DNA of 64,000 nt from Peptococcaceae bacterium CEB3 (GTDB lineage: Bacteria; Bacillota; Desulfitobacteriia; Desulfitobacteriales; Desulfitobacteriaceae), in the NCBI GenBank assembly GCA_001029295.1, contig LDXJ01000060.1, positions 124,127 through 188,126 of the forward strand, written 5' to 3'. Shown here one piece after another: positions 50,972 through 58,779 of this stretch. Numbering within the stretch: position 1 is the stretch's first letter; every line of letters begins with the position of its first letter. The notes under the pieces were generated by a model. It searched no databases and had not been told where the DNA came from. It was given only the letters and a program-made list of their open reading frames with translations. Both the position numbers and the translations under genes were made by a program.

Positions 50972-52888
50972 ATGCCGTGGAAGAAAGGTGTGGTTTTGCT
51001 GGGCCTACTGGCCTTTGTCTTGTTCGGTTGGACCAAGGTGGTTTCTGCTTCGCCGACGACCAATCGCCTGGAGGGGACGGATCGCTATGGCACGGCGGTA
51101 GCGATCAGCCAGGCAGGCTGGCCTAACGGGGCCATGACCGCGGTTCTCACGACGGGTGAAAACTTCCCGGACGCCTTAAGCGCCGCGCCCTTGGCGCGCA
51201 AATTCAACGCGCCGATCTTGCTGACGGAGCAGAATGAACTAAACCCTGAAACCGCTGCGGAATTGAGCCGTCTCCACGTGAAAAAGGTTTATATTATCGG
51301 GGGTGTAGGGGCTGTTTCGGCCGAGGTTCAGAGCCAGCTCACGACGATGGGTATAAGCACAACCCGCATCGCCGGTGTGGATCGATATGACACGTCAGTG
51401 CAGGTCGCCAAAATGGTGGGCATGGGGAAGGGAGTTTTTATCGTAAGCGGAGAGACTTTTCCCGATGCGGTATCAGCCGCCCCCATTGCGGCGGCCTTGG
51501 GGATGCCTGTAGTCTTGGTTCCCCCCGACGGGCAAAACCCTTCTTTGCAGACTTTTCTAAAAAGCAGGTTTCAACACATCTATGCGGTTAACGGCAACAA
51601 TGAACTCAGTCAAAGCCTGATCAGCCGGCTTGCCAATGCTCAGGTTATCAGCGGCGGCGATCGTTATGAGAGGAATGCCAATCTGATTAAATACTTCGCG
51701 AACAGCCTTCAGTTCAATTCGATTTACGTGGCGACCGGTCAGGATTATCCCGATGCGCTGACGGCGGCCGCCTTGGCCGCTCAAACTCAGGCACCGGTTG
51801 TTTTGGTAGCGGGTGATAAGGTCCCGGTTTCAGTGCAGGGAATGTTGAACTCCGAGGTTATCAACCAAATCAATATTGTTGGAGGGGAGGCGGCGGTTAG
51901 CTCGGGGATGGGTGGGGTATTACAGTCAATCCCGGCCCGGATCTTGTCCCTGGCTAATGTCACAGCGAGTTCGTCGAGCGCCCAACAATATCAGCTGCCG
52001 AAAACGGTTGGCGCGATTCTCAGTGACGGTTCGCAGGTGCAAGTGCCCGTGACCTGGAACCTTTCCTCAGTCAATACCGGACAGACTGGAAACTATACGT
52101 ATACGACCACAAACACGGTTTATACCTATACCGGTACGGTAAAAGGCTATAGTGGTGCCGCAACCCTCAGCTTGACGGTTCTTCCTTCTTCCACAGTGAC
52201 TTTTGGCCGAATTGCAGCCGAAGCCGTCCTGGGATTTTCCTATAATTTTCCCACTACGGTGACGGGTACTCTGAGTGACAAGACGACCCAGCAATATCCT
52301 GTTACCTGGAATGTGAGCGGCAACAATGTCTCTCTTAAGAAAGTTGGCAGTTATACGTTCCAGGGAAGCGTCGCGGGTATGAATCAAAAAGTCAGTCTGA
52401 CTCTGAAGGTGGTCAACAATGCCCCAGTAAATCTGGATGATGGGAATTTACAGCAATTTGTGAGGTATCAGCTAACGGGGTCGACCACTGGCGGACCACT
52501 CTACCTCAGCGATGTTCTCAAGATTACCTCACTGCAAGCTAACGGCAAGAACATCTCGAATCTGGCCGGCCTGCAAAATTTCTATAATCTCACTTATCTG
52601 GACCTGGGGAACAATCAGGTTAGCAGTACCACCCTCAGCAATTTGCGCAACTTGCCCAACCTCAAAACCCTTATATTGAATAACAATCAGCTGACAGGTG
52701 TCAGCGGTCTGCAGGGCTTGAGCGGATTACAGTACTTAGATGTGAGCCATAATGATCTCACTAATTTTGCCCCGCTCAGCGGTATGACTCAACTCACATC
52801 TCTCTTTGTGGGTGACAACCATACTTCTAATTACACCCCGCTGCGGGGATTGTACAATAATCTGACCTATAGAGATTTTTACCTTTAG
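50972..52888 (+). CDS. Surface protein with CWB2 repeats, Ig-like domains and leucine-rich repeats
   Basis: 638 aa from ATG 50972 (GAGAGGAG upstream); an upstream TTG at 50804 would bury the signal peptide. Residues 1-28 form a signal peptide (KKGVVLLGLLAFVLFGW). Three CWB2 cell-wall-binding repeats follow to about residue 310, each opening near a DRY motif (GTDRYGTAVAIS, GVDRYDTSVQVA, GGDRYERNANLI). Then come two bacterial Ig-like domains (about 325-490) and leucine-rich repeats (about 500-638; LTYLDLGNNQVSS, LKTLILNNNQLTG, LQYLDVSHNDLTN). It is non-covalently wall-attached and adhesin-like. Confidence 0.9.
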   Translation: MPWKKGVVLLGLLAFVLFGWTKVVSASPTTNRLEGTDRYGTAVAISQAGWPNGAMTAVLTTGENFPDALSAAPLARKFNAPILLTEQNELNPETAAELSRLHVKKVYIIGGVGAVSAEVQSQLTTMGISTTRIAGVDRYDTSVQVAKMVGMGKGVFIVSGETFPDAVSAAPIAAALGMPVVLVPPDGQNPSLQTFLKSRFQHIYAVNGNNELSQSLISRLANAQVISGGDRYERNANLIKYFANSLQFNSIYVATGQDYPDALTAAALAAQTQAPVVLVAGDKVPVSVQGMLNSEVINQINIVGGEAAVSSGMGGVLQSIPARILSLANVTASSSSAQQYQLPKTVGAILSDGSQVQVPVTWNLSSVNTGQTGNYTYTTTNTVYTYTGTVKGYSGAATLSLTVLPSSTVTFGRIAAEAVLGFSYNFPTTVTGTLSDKTTQQYPVTWNVSGNNVSLKKVGSYTFQGSVAGMNQKVSLTLKVVNNAPVNLDDGNLQQFVRYQLTGSTTGGPLYLSDVLKITSLQANGKNISNLAGLQNFYNLTYLDLGNNQVSSTTLSNLRNLPNLKTLILNNNQLTGVSGLQGLSGLQYLDVSHNDLTNFAPLSGMTQLTSLFVGDNHTSNYTPLRGLYNNLTYRDFYL

Positions 52889-52954
52889 TCGTCCTTCTGC
52901 AGGGATTACGGCTTGCAGGTTTCCGGCTCACTTTCATTCATAGGGATTTCCTCA

Positions 52955-52985
52955 ATTCGCCCGGGTATTGCAGACCCGGGCGAAT
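52955..52985 (+). terminator. Perfect 12-bp hairpin after the surface-protein gene
   Basis: ATTCGCCCGGGT (52955-52966) pairs with ACCCGGGCGAAT (52974-52985) around a 7-nt loop. The downstream T content is low (CTACTTTG), so termination may be inefficient, but no other terminator follows. Confidence 0.7.
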
Positions 52986-53301
52986 CTACTTTGCGTCGGG
53001 GCAGCCGCAAATCATTATTAACAGAATAAACACGAAATTCTCCTTGACATCTGAGGTCTCTTGTTATACAGTAGCGGTATTCATCCATTTCGGGATCTTC
53101 GTGTTCTTGTTCTCGCCGTCCTCGAGAGGAGGCAGCCATAGGTACCATTTCGTGAGGCATGGGGGCGGCCGGCTTGGGTTGGGTTGGCATCTTGAGCCTG
53201 AGCGGAACGCGTCTTGAGCAGAAGTAGCACCTTTAGGGAGTGGGAACAGCGGTCTCCGGAAAAACGCCCTTGGGCTTTTTATATCGAAAGGAGAGAGACT
53301 T
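52986..53301 (+). other. Intergenic region with promoter of the CBS gene
   Basis: TTGACA (53044-53049), a 17-bp spacer and TACAGT (53067-53072) give a promoter; TATACA two bases earlier is an alternative -10. The leader of about 220 nt ends with a small GCCC/GGGC hairpin plus TTTTT (about 53265-53279), a possible attenuator, just before the ribosome-binding site. A minus-strand frame at 52906-53190 (94 codons) runs through the hairpin and promoter, lacks a good ribosome-binding site, and is not called. Confidence 0.55.
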
Positions 53302-53757
53302 ATGCAGGTCAAGGATATCATGAGTTCAGCGGTTATTTCCTTGCTTTCCGAAGACAGTGTCCAGAAAGCGGCGTCCCTGATCTGTTTAAGGAAGATCAGC
53401 GGAATCCCGGTAGTCGACGAAGAGATGAAATTCATCGGTATGTTATCGGAAAAGGATATCCTAAGGGCGATTTACCCCAGTTACCGGGAGTTCTACGATG
53501 ATCCCGCGGAATTCCGAGCTTTTGAAGACTTGAGCCGGCGCTATGATTCGACGGTTAATCTCAAGGTCAAAGACATTTTCACCCGGCAAACCATTGCGGT
53601 AGAGCCGGAGACCCCGGTTCTCAAGGCCTTGTCTCTGATGGTCACCAAGAGGATCAGGAGGCTGCCGGTGGTCGACGAAACGGGCAAGTTGATCGGAATC
53701 ATCAGTCAAGGCGATGTCCATCAGGCTCTCTTTAATGAGCATTTCCACATGGGTTAA
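53302..53757 (+). CDS. CBS-domain pair protein
   Basis: 151 aa, two tandem CBS motifs (MQVKDIMSSAVISLLSEDSV with GIPVVDEEMKFIGMLSEKDI; KVKDIFTRQTIAVEPETPVL with RLPVVDETGKLIGIISQGDV). CBS pairs bind adenosine nucleotides and act as energy or ligand sensors. With no fused effector domain, the partner is unknown. AAAGGAGAGAG precedes ATG 53302. Confidence 0.92.
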   Translation: MQVKDIMSSAVISLLSEDSVQKAASLICLRKISGIPVVDEEMKFIGMLSEKDILRAIYPSYREFYDDPAEFRAFEDLSRRYDSTVNLKVKDIFTRQTIAVEPETPVLKALSLMVTKRIRRLPVVDETGKLIGIISQGDVHQALFNEHFHMG

Positions 53758-53863
53758 GGATCAGAATATCAAAATGCCATGGGGCAGCAAGTGGGCAGCT
53801 CCGCGCCGAGAGCAAAACATTCCAGTGGACTGTTTCGGCTGCGCGGACGACTGACGCCTCTTA

Positions 53864-53894
53864 TGGCCGGAAACTAATGGTAGTTTTCCGGCCA
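53864..53894 (+). terminator. Hairpin after the CBS gene
   Basis: TGGCCGGAAACT (53864-53875) pairs with AGTTTTCCGGCCA (53882-53894), with one bulged base. No U-run follows. A weaker GGGATC/GGTCCC pairing lies near 53937-53962. The 320-bp gap from 53758 to 54077 has no gene. Confidence 0.5.
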
Positions 53895-54077
53895 GTTAAA
53901 GCAGTTAAGTTCGCCGTCCACAGAATCGAGTTATGGGGATCTCCCGAATGGGGGGTCCCTTTGGCTTGCTCAGCGTGCGGGGAAAACAGGTGTGAATAAA
54001 GAGCGCCAATGCGGAAAAAATAAACCCTGTTGAGCAGGGAACTATCCGAAATGATTGCTTGCGGGGTGACAGTCAGA

Positions 54078-54767
54078 ATGCTGATTGTGGTGGTAAGGAC
54101 TTTAATCCTCTATGCTTTGGTCGTGCTGGTGCTGCGCCTTTTGGGGAAGCGCCAGATCGGTCAGCTGCAGCCTTTTGAGCTGGTGGTCGTCATCATGATT
54201 TCGGAATTGGCCGCGGTGCCCAGCGAGGATGTGGGGATTCCTTTGGTGAGCGGGATTGTGCCCATCCTGGTTCTCCTGTTGGCCGGGGCGACGCTATCGT
54301 ACTTTTCGTTAAAAAATGAAAAGGCCCGGGCCATCCTCTGCGGCACCCCCACGGTCCTCATCGACAAGGGCCGGATTGTGGAGCGGGAATTGGAAAAAAA
54401 TCGTTACAACTTAAGCGACTTGCTGGAGCAGCTGAGGCTGAAAAACGTTCCCAATGTCGCGGATGTGGAGTACGCCATCCTGGAGACCAACGGTGAAGTG
54501 AGCGTGATTCCCAAAGCCGAGAAAAGGCCGACGATTCCGGAGGACTTTCAAATATCCCCCAAAGATGAGGGACTGCCCATTCCGCTGGTCATGGACGGCA
54601 AAGTGCACATCGAGAATTTGAACCAGGCCGGCGTTAACACGGCTTGGCTGGAGGCCGAGATCAAGAAGCACAATCTGCAGGGAGTCGAGCAGGTGCTCTT
54701 GGCCAGCATTGATGCCTCAGGGACCCTCTTTGTCCAGGAAAACAGGCGCAAGAAAATATTGCATTAG
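54078..54767 (+). CDS. DUF421 (YetF/YcaP-type) membrane protein
   Basis: 229 aa from ATG 54078 (GGGGTGA eight bases upstream); ATG 54051 or TTG 54030 would lengthen it. Three membrane helices at the start hold the DUF421 motif LLGKRQIGQLQPFELVVVIM followed by SELAAVPSEDVGIP. A cytoplasmic domain follows (TVLIDKGRIVERELEKNRYN, LSDLLEQLRLKNVPNVADVE). Bacillus YetF-type proteins are expressed in spores, but the biochemical role is unknown. A DUF4363 gene follows, a common pairing in Clostridia. Confidence 0.9.
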   Translation: MLIVVVRTLILYALVVLVLRLLGKRQIGQLQPFELVVVIMISELAAVPSEDVGIPLVSGIVPILVLLLAGATLSYFSLKNEKARAILCGTPTVLIDKGRIVERELEKNRYNLSDLLEQLRLKNVPNVADVEYAILETNGEVSVIPKAEKRPTIPEDFQISPKDEGLPIPLVMDGKVHIENLNQAGVNTAWLEAEIKKHNLQGVEQVLLASIDASGTLFVQENRRKKILH

Positions 54768-54844
54768 TGGAGCAACAACTATAGATTCTTTGAGCCTCCT
54801 GGCTTTGGCCAAGGGGAGATTCTGCAGCGGGGTGGTGATCAAGG

Positions 54845-55225
54845 ATGCGAAACCTGAAGATCGTGGCTGTGGTGCTCATCCTTTTGCTGGGTGCGTCTTT
54901 TTTGTCCTTTTCTTACATAAGTCGCTCGGCCGGGACGCTCACGGCCCAACTGGACCGGGTGGAGCGTTCGGTTCAAGACGGGAAATGGCAAGAAGCCGGC
55001 AACGAACTAAAGACGGCTCAGGCTTCCTGGGAAAAAACGAAATACTGGTGGACGATTTTGCTCAATCACCAGGAAATTGACAATATCGATATCAGCATGA
55101 GCCGGGTGCAAAAATATATTGAGACGAAGGGAGCGGTTCTCAGCTTGGGAGAACTGTCGACCTTGCGTATGCTGGTAGACCACGTCTCCGACAACGAAGC
55201 GTTTAATGTACGTAACATTTTGTAA
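54845..55225 (+). CDS. DUF4363 family protein
   Basis: 126 aa: an N-terminal membrane helix (residues 4-24), then a helical extracytoplasmic domain with the family pattern ERSVQDGKWQEAGNELKTAQ. Genes of this family frequently follow DUF421, and here the gap is 77 bp, so they may form one complex. Function unknown. Confidence 0.8.
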   Translation: MRNLKIVAVVLILLLGASFLSFSYISRSAGTLTAQLDRVERSVQDGKWQEAGNELKTAQASWEKTKYWWTILLNHQEIDNIDISMSRVQKYIETKGAVLSLGELSTLRMLVDHVSDNEAFNVRNIL

Positions 55226-55249
55226 TCGCTTGGCCTAATGTGTTAAAAT
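55220..55249 (+). promoter_or_regulatory. Probable promoter of lpdA
   Basis: TTGTAA (55220-55225), an 18-bp spacer and TAAAAT (55244-55249) lie just at the end of the DUF4363 gene, giving a leader of about 160 nt that is purine-rich. Confidence 0.5.
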
Positions 55250-55416
55250 CAGAGGGGCACACGATGGAGCGGAGAAACAAAAAGCCCAGAAGAGAAGGCA
55301 GGGGGATTAGGGGGGGCGGCGACTGAAGTCCGATGAAGAGGGTACACCGGGTGAAGAGAACAAAGCGGGCTTGAGGGGTAAAGAGGAAAAAGAAGGAAAA
55401 AGGGGACAGGTACGAA

Positions 55417-56862
55417 ATGGAAAAGTTTAACGTGGGAATTCTGGGCGGGGGGCCCGGGGGATATGTTTGCGCTTTGAGGGCGGCCCAGCTGGGGCTGTCC
55501 GTCGTTTTGGCTGAAGGAGAGCGTCTGGGCGGGACCTGCCTGAACCGGGGGTGCATTCCGACGAAGGCCCTGGTGAAAAGCGCGGAGCTTTGGCGGGAAA
55601 TCGGGCGGTCAGAGGAATTTGGCCTGGCGGTCGGGGAAAGAAGGCTGGATTTTGCCCGGGTGATGGAACGTAAAGATAAAGTAGTAGACACGCTGGTGAA
55701 CGGCGTGGAGCAGCTGATGAAGGCCGGCAAAATTAAAGTGGTCAAAGGTTGGGGAGCCGTGCGGGAGCCGGGCTTTCTTGAGGTTGAAGGGGATGAGGCT
55801 CAACTGGAGAAGGTTAGGGCCCAGCTCGGAGCGGAGCAGACCGCCGGGGAGAATACCGGGTCCGTAAGGATTCCGGTGCAAAACATCGTGCTGGCCACGG
55901 GTTCGCTGCCTGCCCGGATTCCGGTTCCGGGAACGGACCTGCCGGGCGTTGTGACGAGTGATGAGATTCTGAGCGAAACTGAGCTTCCTGCCAGCCTCGT
56001 CGTCATCGGGGGCGGAGTGATCGGACTGGAAATGGCTTCGATTTATCGGGCATTTGGAGTGAAGGTGGCGGTCGTCGAGATGCTGCCCAGTCTCTTGGCG
56101 ACCATTGATGAGGAAATACCCAAGCGCTTGACTCCTCTCCTGAAGAGAAGCGGGCTGGAGATTTTGACGAAAACCGCGGTCAAGGGGATTCGCAGAGAAA
56201 AGGAGCGGCTCTTCGTTCTGGTGGAAGGAGCCAAAGGGGAACGAGAGCTGGAGGCGGAGCGGGTTCTGATCGCGACCGGGAGGAAACCCAATCTGAGAGG
56301 AATCAATGTGGAGGGTTTGGGTCTGGAGACGGAGCGAGGCGCGCTGCGTGTCAACCGCAAGATGGAGACGAACGTGCCGCACGTCTATGCTATCGGAGAC
56401 GCGGTCGGCGGGATCATGCTGGCCCACGTGGCTTCAACGGAGGGGATAGTGGCGGCCGAACAGATCGGCGGACTGCCATCTGAGATGGATTATCGGGCGA
56501 TTCCCAGCGCCATCTTTACTTACCCGGAAATTGCCACGGCCGGGGCGAGCGAACAGGAACTGAAAGAGCGGGGGATGGCCTATAAAGTGAGCAAATTCCC
56601 CTTCAGCGCCAACGGCAAGGCCTTGGCTTTGGGTGAACCGGTGGGATTGGTAAAGATCTTGGCGGACGAACAAGGGGTCATTCTGGGAGGAGCGATCATG
56701 GGACCGCAGGCCAGCAGCCTCATCCAGGAGCTAACGCTTGCCATCCAAGAGGGGCTCTCGGCCGATCAGGTCGCCCGGACTGTGCACGCACACCCCACGC
56801 TGCCGGAAGCGGTGATGGAAGCGGCGCACGGAGTTTTGGGCAAGGCTTTGCACCTGGCTTAA
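55417..56862 (+). CDS. lpdA: Dihydrolipoamide dehydrogenase (E3)
   Basis: 481 aa. It has an FAD-binding GGGPGGYVCALRAAQLG, the redox disulfide GGTCLNRGCIPTKALV, an NAD-binding GGGVIGLEMASIY, and the C-terminal active-site HAHPTLPEAVMEAAHG. It reoxidises lipoyl groups of 2-oxoacid dehydrogenases or the glycine cleavage system. No E1/E2 or gcv genes adjoin it. A charged insertion near residues 125-150 lengthens the protein slightly. AAAGGGGACAGG precedes ATG 55417. Confidence 0.95.
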   Translation: MEKFNVGILGGGPGGYVCALRAAQLGLSVVLAEGERLGGTCLNRGCIPTKALVKSAELWREIGRSEEFGLAVGERRLDFARVMERKDKVVDTLVNGVEQLMKAGKIKVVKGWGAVREPGFLEVEGDEAQLEKVRAQLGAEQTAGENTGSVRIPVQNIVLATGSLPARIPVPGTDLPGVVTSDEILSETELPASLVVIGGGVIGLEMASIYRAFGVKVAVVEMLPSLLATIDEEIPKRLTPLLKRSGLEILTKTAVKGIRREKERLFVLVEGAKGERELEAERVLIATGRKPNLRGINVEGLGLETERGALRVNRKMETNVPHVYAIGDAVGGIMLAHVASTEGIVAAEQIGGLPSEMDYRAIPSAIFTYPEIATAGASEQELKERGMAYKVSKFPFSANGKALALGEPVGLVKILADEQGVILGGAIMGPQASSLIQELTLAIQEGLSADQVARTVHAHPTLPEAVMEAAHGVLGKALHLA

Positions 56863-57203
56863 ACCGGGCTTCGCCCAGGCTTCACCGGGCTCAACCCAGG
56901 GTTTATCCAGGCTTCGCCGGGCCTTAGCCCAGGCTTCGCCCAGGACACCGCCAGGACTCAGCCGTGATTAGACCAAGGTCTTTGATTTTCCGACGAAGTC
57001 CACTTGTTTTTTCTTCCTGGTTGGTTAAGTCCACCTAAATAGTACGAGTCCGCCGCTGTCGATAAGACGCCGGCGGATTTCTTGGATTTCTTGGATTTCT
57101 TGTCATCCCCCATGCCGCCATGTCGGTAGCGCCGGAGGGTGATCCCGTTCGGCATACGCCTCAAATCAGGATTTAAAAAAGATAAAAGAAGATAATTTTT
57201 GGA
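56863..57203 (+). other. Intergenic region with CCAGGCTTCGCC repeats and a terminator-like hairpin
   Basis: Between 56864 and 56948 variants of CCAGGCTTCGCC(GG/CA) recur about five times, giving alternating short palindromes (GGGCTTCGCCC type). Further on, TCCGCCG (57049-57055) pairs with CGGCGGA (57071-57077) and is followed by TTTCTTGGATTTCTTGG, a likely terminator for lpdA. A minus-strand frame at 56958-57164 (KKSKKSKKS repeat) is the complement of that T-rich tail and is not called. Confidence 0.6.
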
Positions 57204-57261
57204 TTGACAGTTTGACGAAAAGTCTGTATATTAGAGCATAGAAAGTATGGAAACGTTTCCA
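57204..57261 (+). promoter_or_regulatory. rbs operon promoter and LacI-type operator
   Basis: TTGACA (57204-57209), exactly 17 bp, and TATATT (57227-57232) form a strong promoter. The 14-bp perfect palindrome TGGAAACGTTTCCA (57248-57261) lies over the likely start of transcription, the typical site for a LacI/RbsR-type repressor (a CcpA site is also possible). Confidence 0.88.
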
Positions 57262-57283
57262 CATGGAGAGTGGTCCGGAATTG

Positions 57284-58297
57284 GTGACGATTAAGGATGT
57301 TGCTCAGAGAGCAGGGGTGTCGGTCACGACGGTGTCCCGCGTGATCAATCACAGCGGCTATGTGGGGGAGACCGCCCAGGAACGCGTTACAAAGGCGATG
57401 GAGGAACTTAACTTTCAGCCGAGCCGCCTGGCCCGCGGTTTGGTCAGCGGCAAGACTTCGACCATCGGGCTGTTAATTCCGGATGTGGCTAATCCTTTTT
57501 TCGCGGATGTTGCCCGGGGTATCGAAGACGCGGCAATCGCCAAGGGTTACACGACCATTCTCTGCAACTCCGACTGGAAAAGGGAACGAGAGGTAATGTA
57601 TCTCGGCATTTTGCGCAGCCGCTGGGCTGATGGGGTTATTATCGCGGGGAGCCGGAGCGGAGAGGAGGCTATTGACCAGGCGACCGCGGGACTTCCCCTC
57701 GTACTTGTGGACAGGAGGGGTTCGGCCCAGCACAGCTCGGTTTGGATGGACAACGAAAGGGGAGGAAGGCTGGCGACTTCCCATTTGATCAACATTGGCT
57801 GCCGCCACATTGTTCATATTTCCGGTCCGGAGGATTCGCCGTCCGCCTACAGCCGGCGGCTGGGATTTGAAGAGGCTATCAGTGAAAACCGGGCCCGGCA
57901 TGAGGGCCTTAGGGGAGAACTGATTCAGGGCAACTTCCGCTATGAGGGGGGGCATGAGATCGGGTTAAGCCTTCTCCGCTCCAAAGACCGGCCGGATGGA
58001 ATATTTGCCGCCAATGACCTGATGGCCGTGGGTATTCTCCAGGCGGCCAGGTTTTGTGGGATCGAGGTGCCGGATGAATTGGCTATCGTTGGGTATGACA
58101 ATATTGCTTTGAGTGAGTATGCTTTTCCGTCCTTGACGACGATCGCTCAACCGGGCTATGCCATGGGAAGGTCAGCTTTTCAGCTTCTGCTTAATCAATT
58201 AGGTTCAGGCAGGAATTACCGCGCAGAACAACAGGAGTTTGAACCTCAGCTGATCCTGCGGGGTTCGACCGCGAGAAAGCGGCAGGCGGGGATGTGA
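57284..58297 (+). CDS. rbsR: Ribose operon repressor RbsR (LacI family)
   Basis: 337 aa from GTG 57284, giving the usual MTIKDVAQRAGVSVTTVSRV start with GGAGAGTGG upstream. ATG 57263 would add seven residues but sits against the operator without a ribosome-binding site. A HTH (1-25) and hinge are followed by a ribose-binding-protein-like sensor domain (TIGLLIPDVANPFFADVARG). Operators at 57248 and 58319 share TGGNAACGTTNCCA. First gene of a complete ribose operon. Confidence 0.92.
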   Translation: MTIKDVAQRAGVSVTTVSRVINHSGYVGETAQERVTKAMEELNFQPSRLARGLVSGKTSTIGLLIPDVANPFFADVARGIEDAAIAKGYTTILCNSDWKREREVMYLGILRSRWADGVIIAGSRSGEEAIDQATAGLPLVLVDRRGSAQHSSVWMDNERGGRLATSHLINIGCRHIVHISGPEDSPSAYSRRLGFEEAISENRARHEGLRGELIQGNFRYEGGHEIGLSLLRSKDRPDGIFAANDLMAVGILQAARFCGIEVPDELAIVGYDNIALSEYAFPSLTTIAQPGYAMGRSAFQLLLNQLGSGRNYRAEQQEFEPQLILRGSTARKRQAGM

Positions 58298-58318
58298 ACG
58301 GCTGGGTTTTGGGCAATG

Positions 58319-58332
58319 TGGTAACGTTACCA
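58319..58332 (+). promoter_or_regulatory. Second LacI-type operator between rbsR and rbsD
   Basis: TGGTAACGTTACCA is a perfect 14-bp palindrome, the same class as TGGAAACGTTTCCA at 57248. No strong promoter is visible right next to it, so it may act as a roadblock or as a looping partner for the upstream operator. Confidence 0.8.
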
Positions 58333-58370
58333 TAGAGACTTAAAAAGTAACAACAGAGGTGTTGACAGAA

Positions 58371-58763
58371 ATGAAGAAACAAGGCGTGCTGCACGGGGAA
58401 CTGTCCCGCTTCATTGCCACGCTGGGGCATGGACAGACTCTGGTTATTGCTGACTATGGCTTGCCTGTTCCCGCTCAGGTTCCCCTGGTTGACTTGGCGG
58501 TGTCTCGAGGGGTTCCTTCCTTTTTGGATGTTCTCGATGCTGTTTTAAGCGAACTGAGTGTGGAGAAAATTACCTTAGCTAAGGAACTCGAGCGCGAGCA
58601 TCCGGATCTGTTTGACAGAATTCAGCAGTTGGCTGCGGCACCCCGGGAACTTATCGGACATGATGTTTTGAAAGAACGGTTGGCGTCGGCAGCGGTGATC
58701 GTGCGTACCGGTGAGTGGACCTCTTATGCCAATATCATTCTCAAGTCCAGCGTAGTGTTCTAG
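58371..58763 (+). CDS. rbsD: D-ribose pyranase RbsD
   Basis: 130 aa from ATG 58371 (AGAGGTG upstream). Conserved parts are GVLHGELSRFIATLGHGQTL, IADYGLPVP, GVPSFLDVLDAVLSEL and RTGEWTSYANIIL. It interconverts pyranose and furanose forms of ribose so that RbsK can use it. It lies between rbsR and rbsA. Confidence 0.95.
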   Translation: MKKQGVLHGELSRFIATLGHGQTLVIADYGLPVPAQVPLVDLAVSRGVPSFLDVLDAVLSELSVEKITLAKELEREHPDLFDRIQQLAAAPRELIGHDVLKERLASAAVIVRTGEWTSYANIILKSSVVF

Positions 58764-58779
58764 CTAGGTGGTGAAGACG

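Noticed and set aside
52906-53190. 94-codon minus-strand frame between the surface protein and the CBS gene
   Set aside because: It crosses a perfect 12-bp hairpin and the plus-strand promoter, with no convincing ribosome-binding site.
56958-57164. 68-codon minus-strand frame with KKSKKSKKS
   Set aside because: The lysine/serine repeat is the complement of a T-rich terminator tail. No ribosome-binding site is present.
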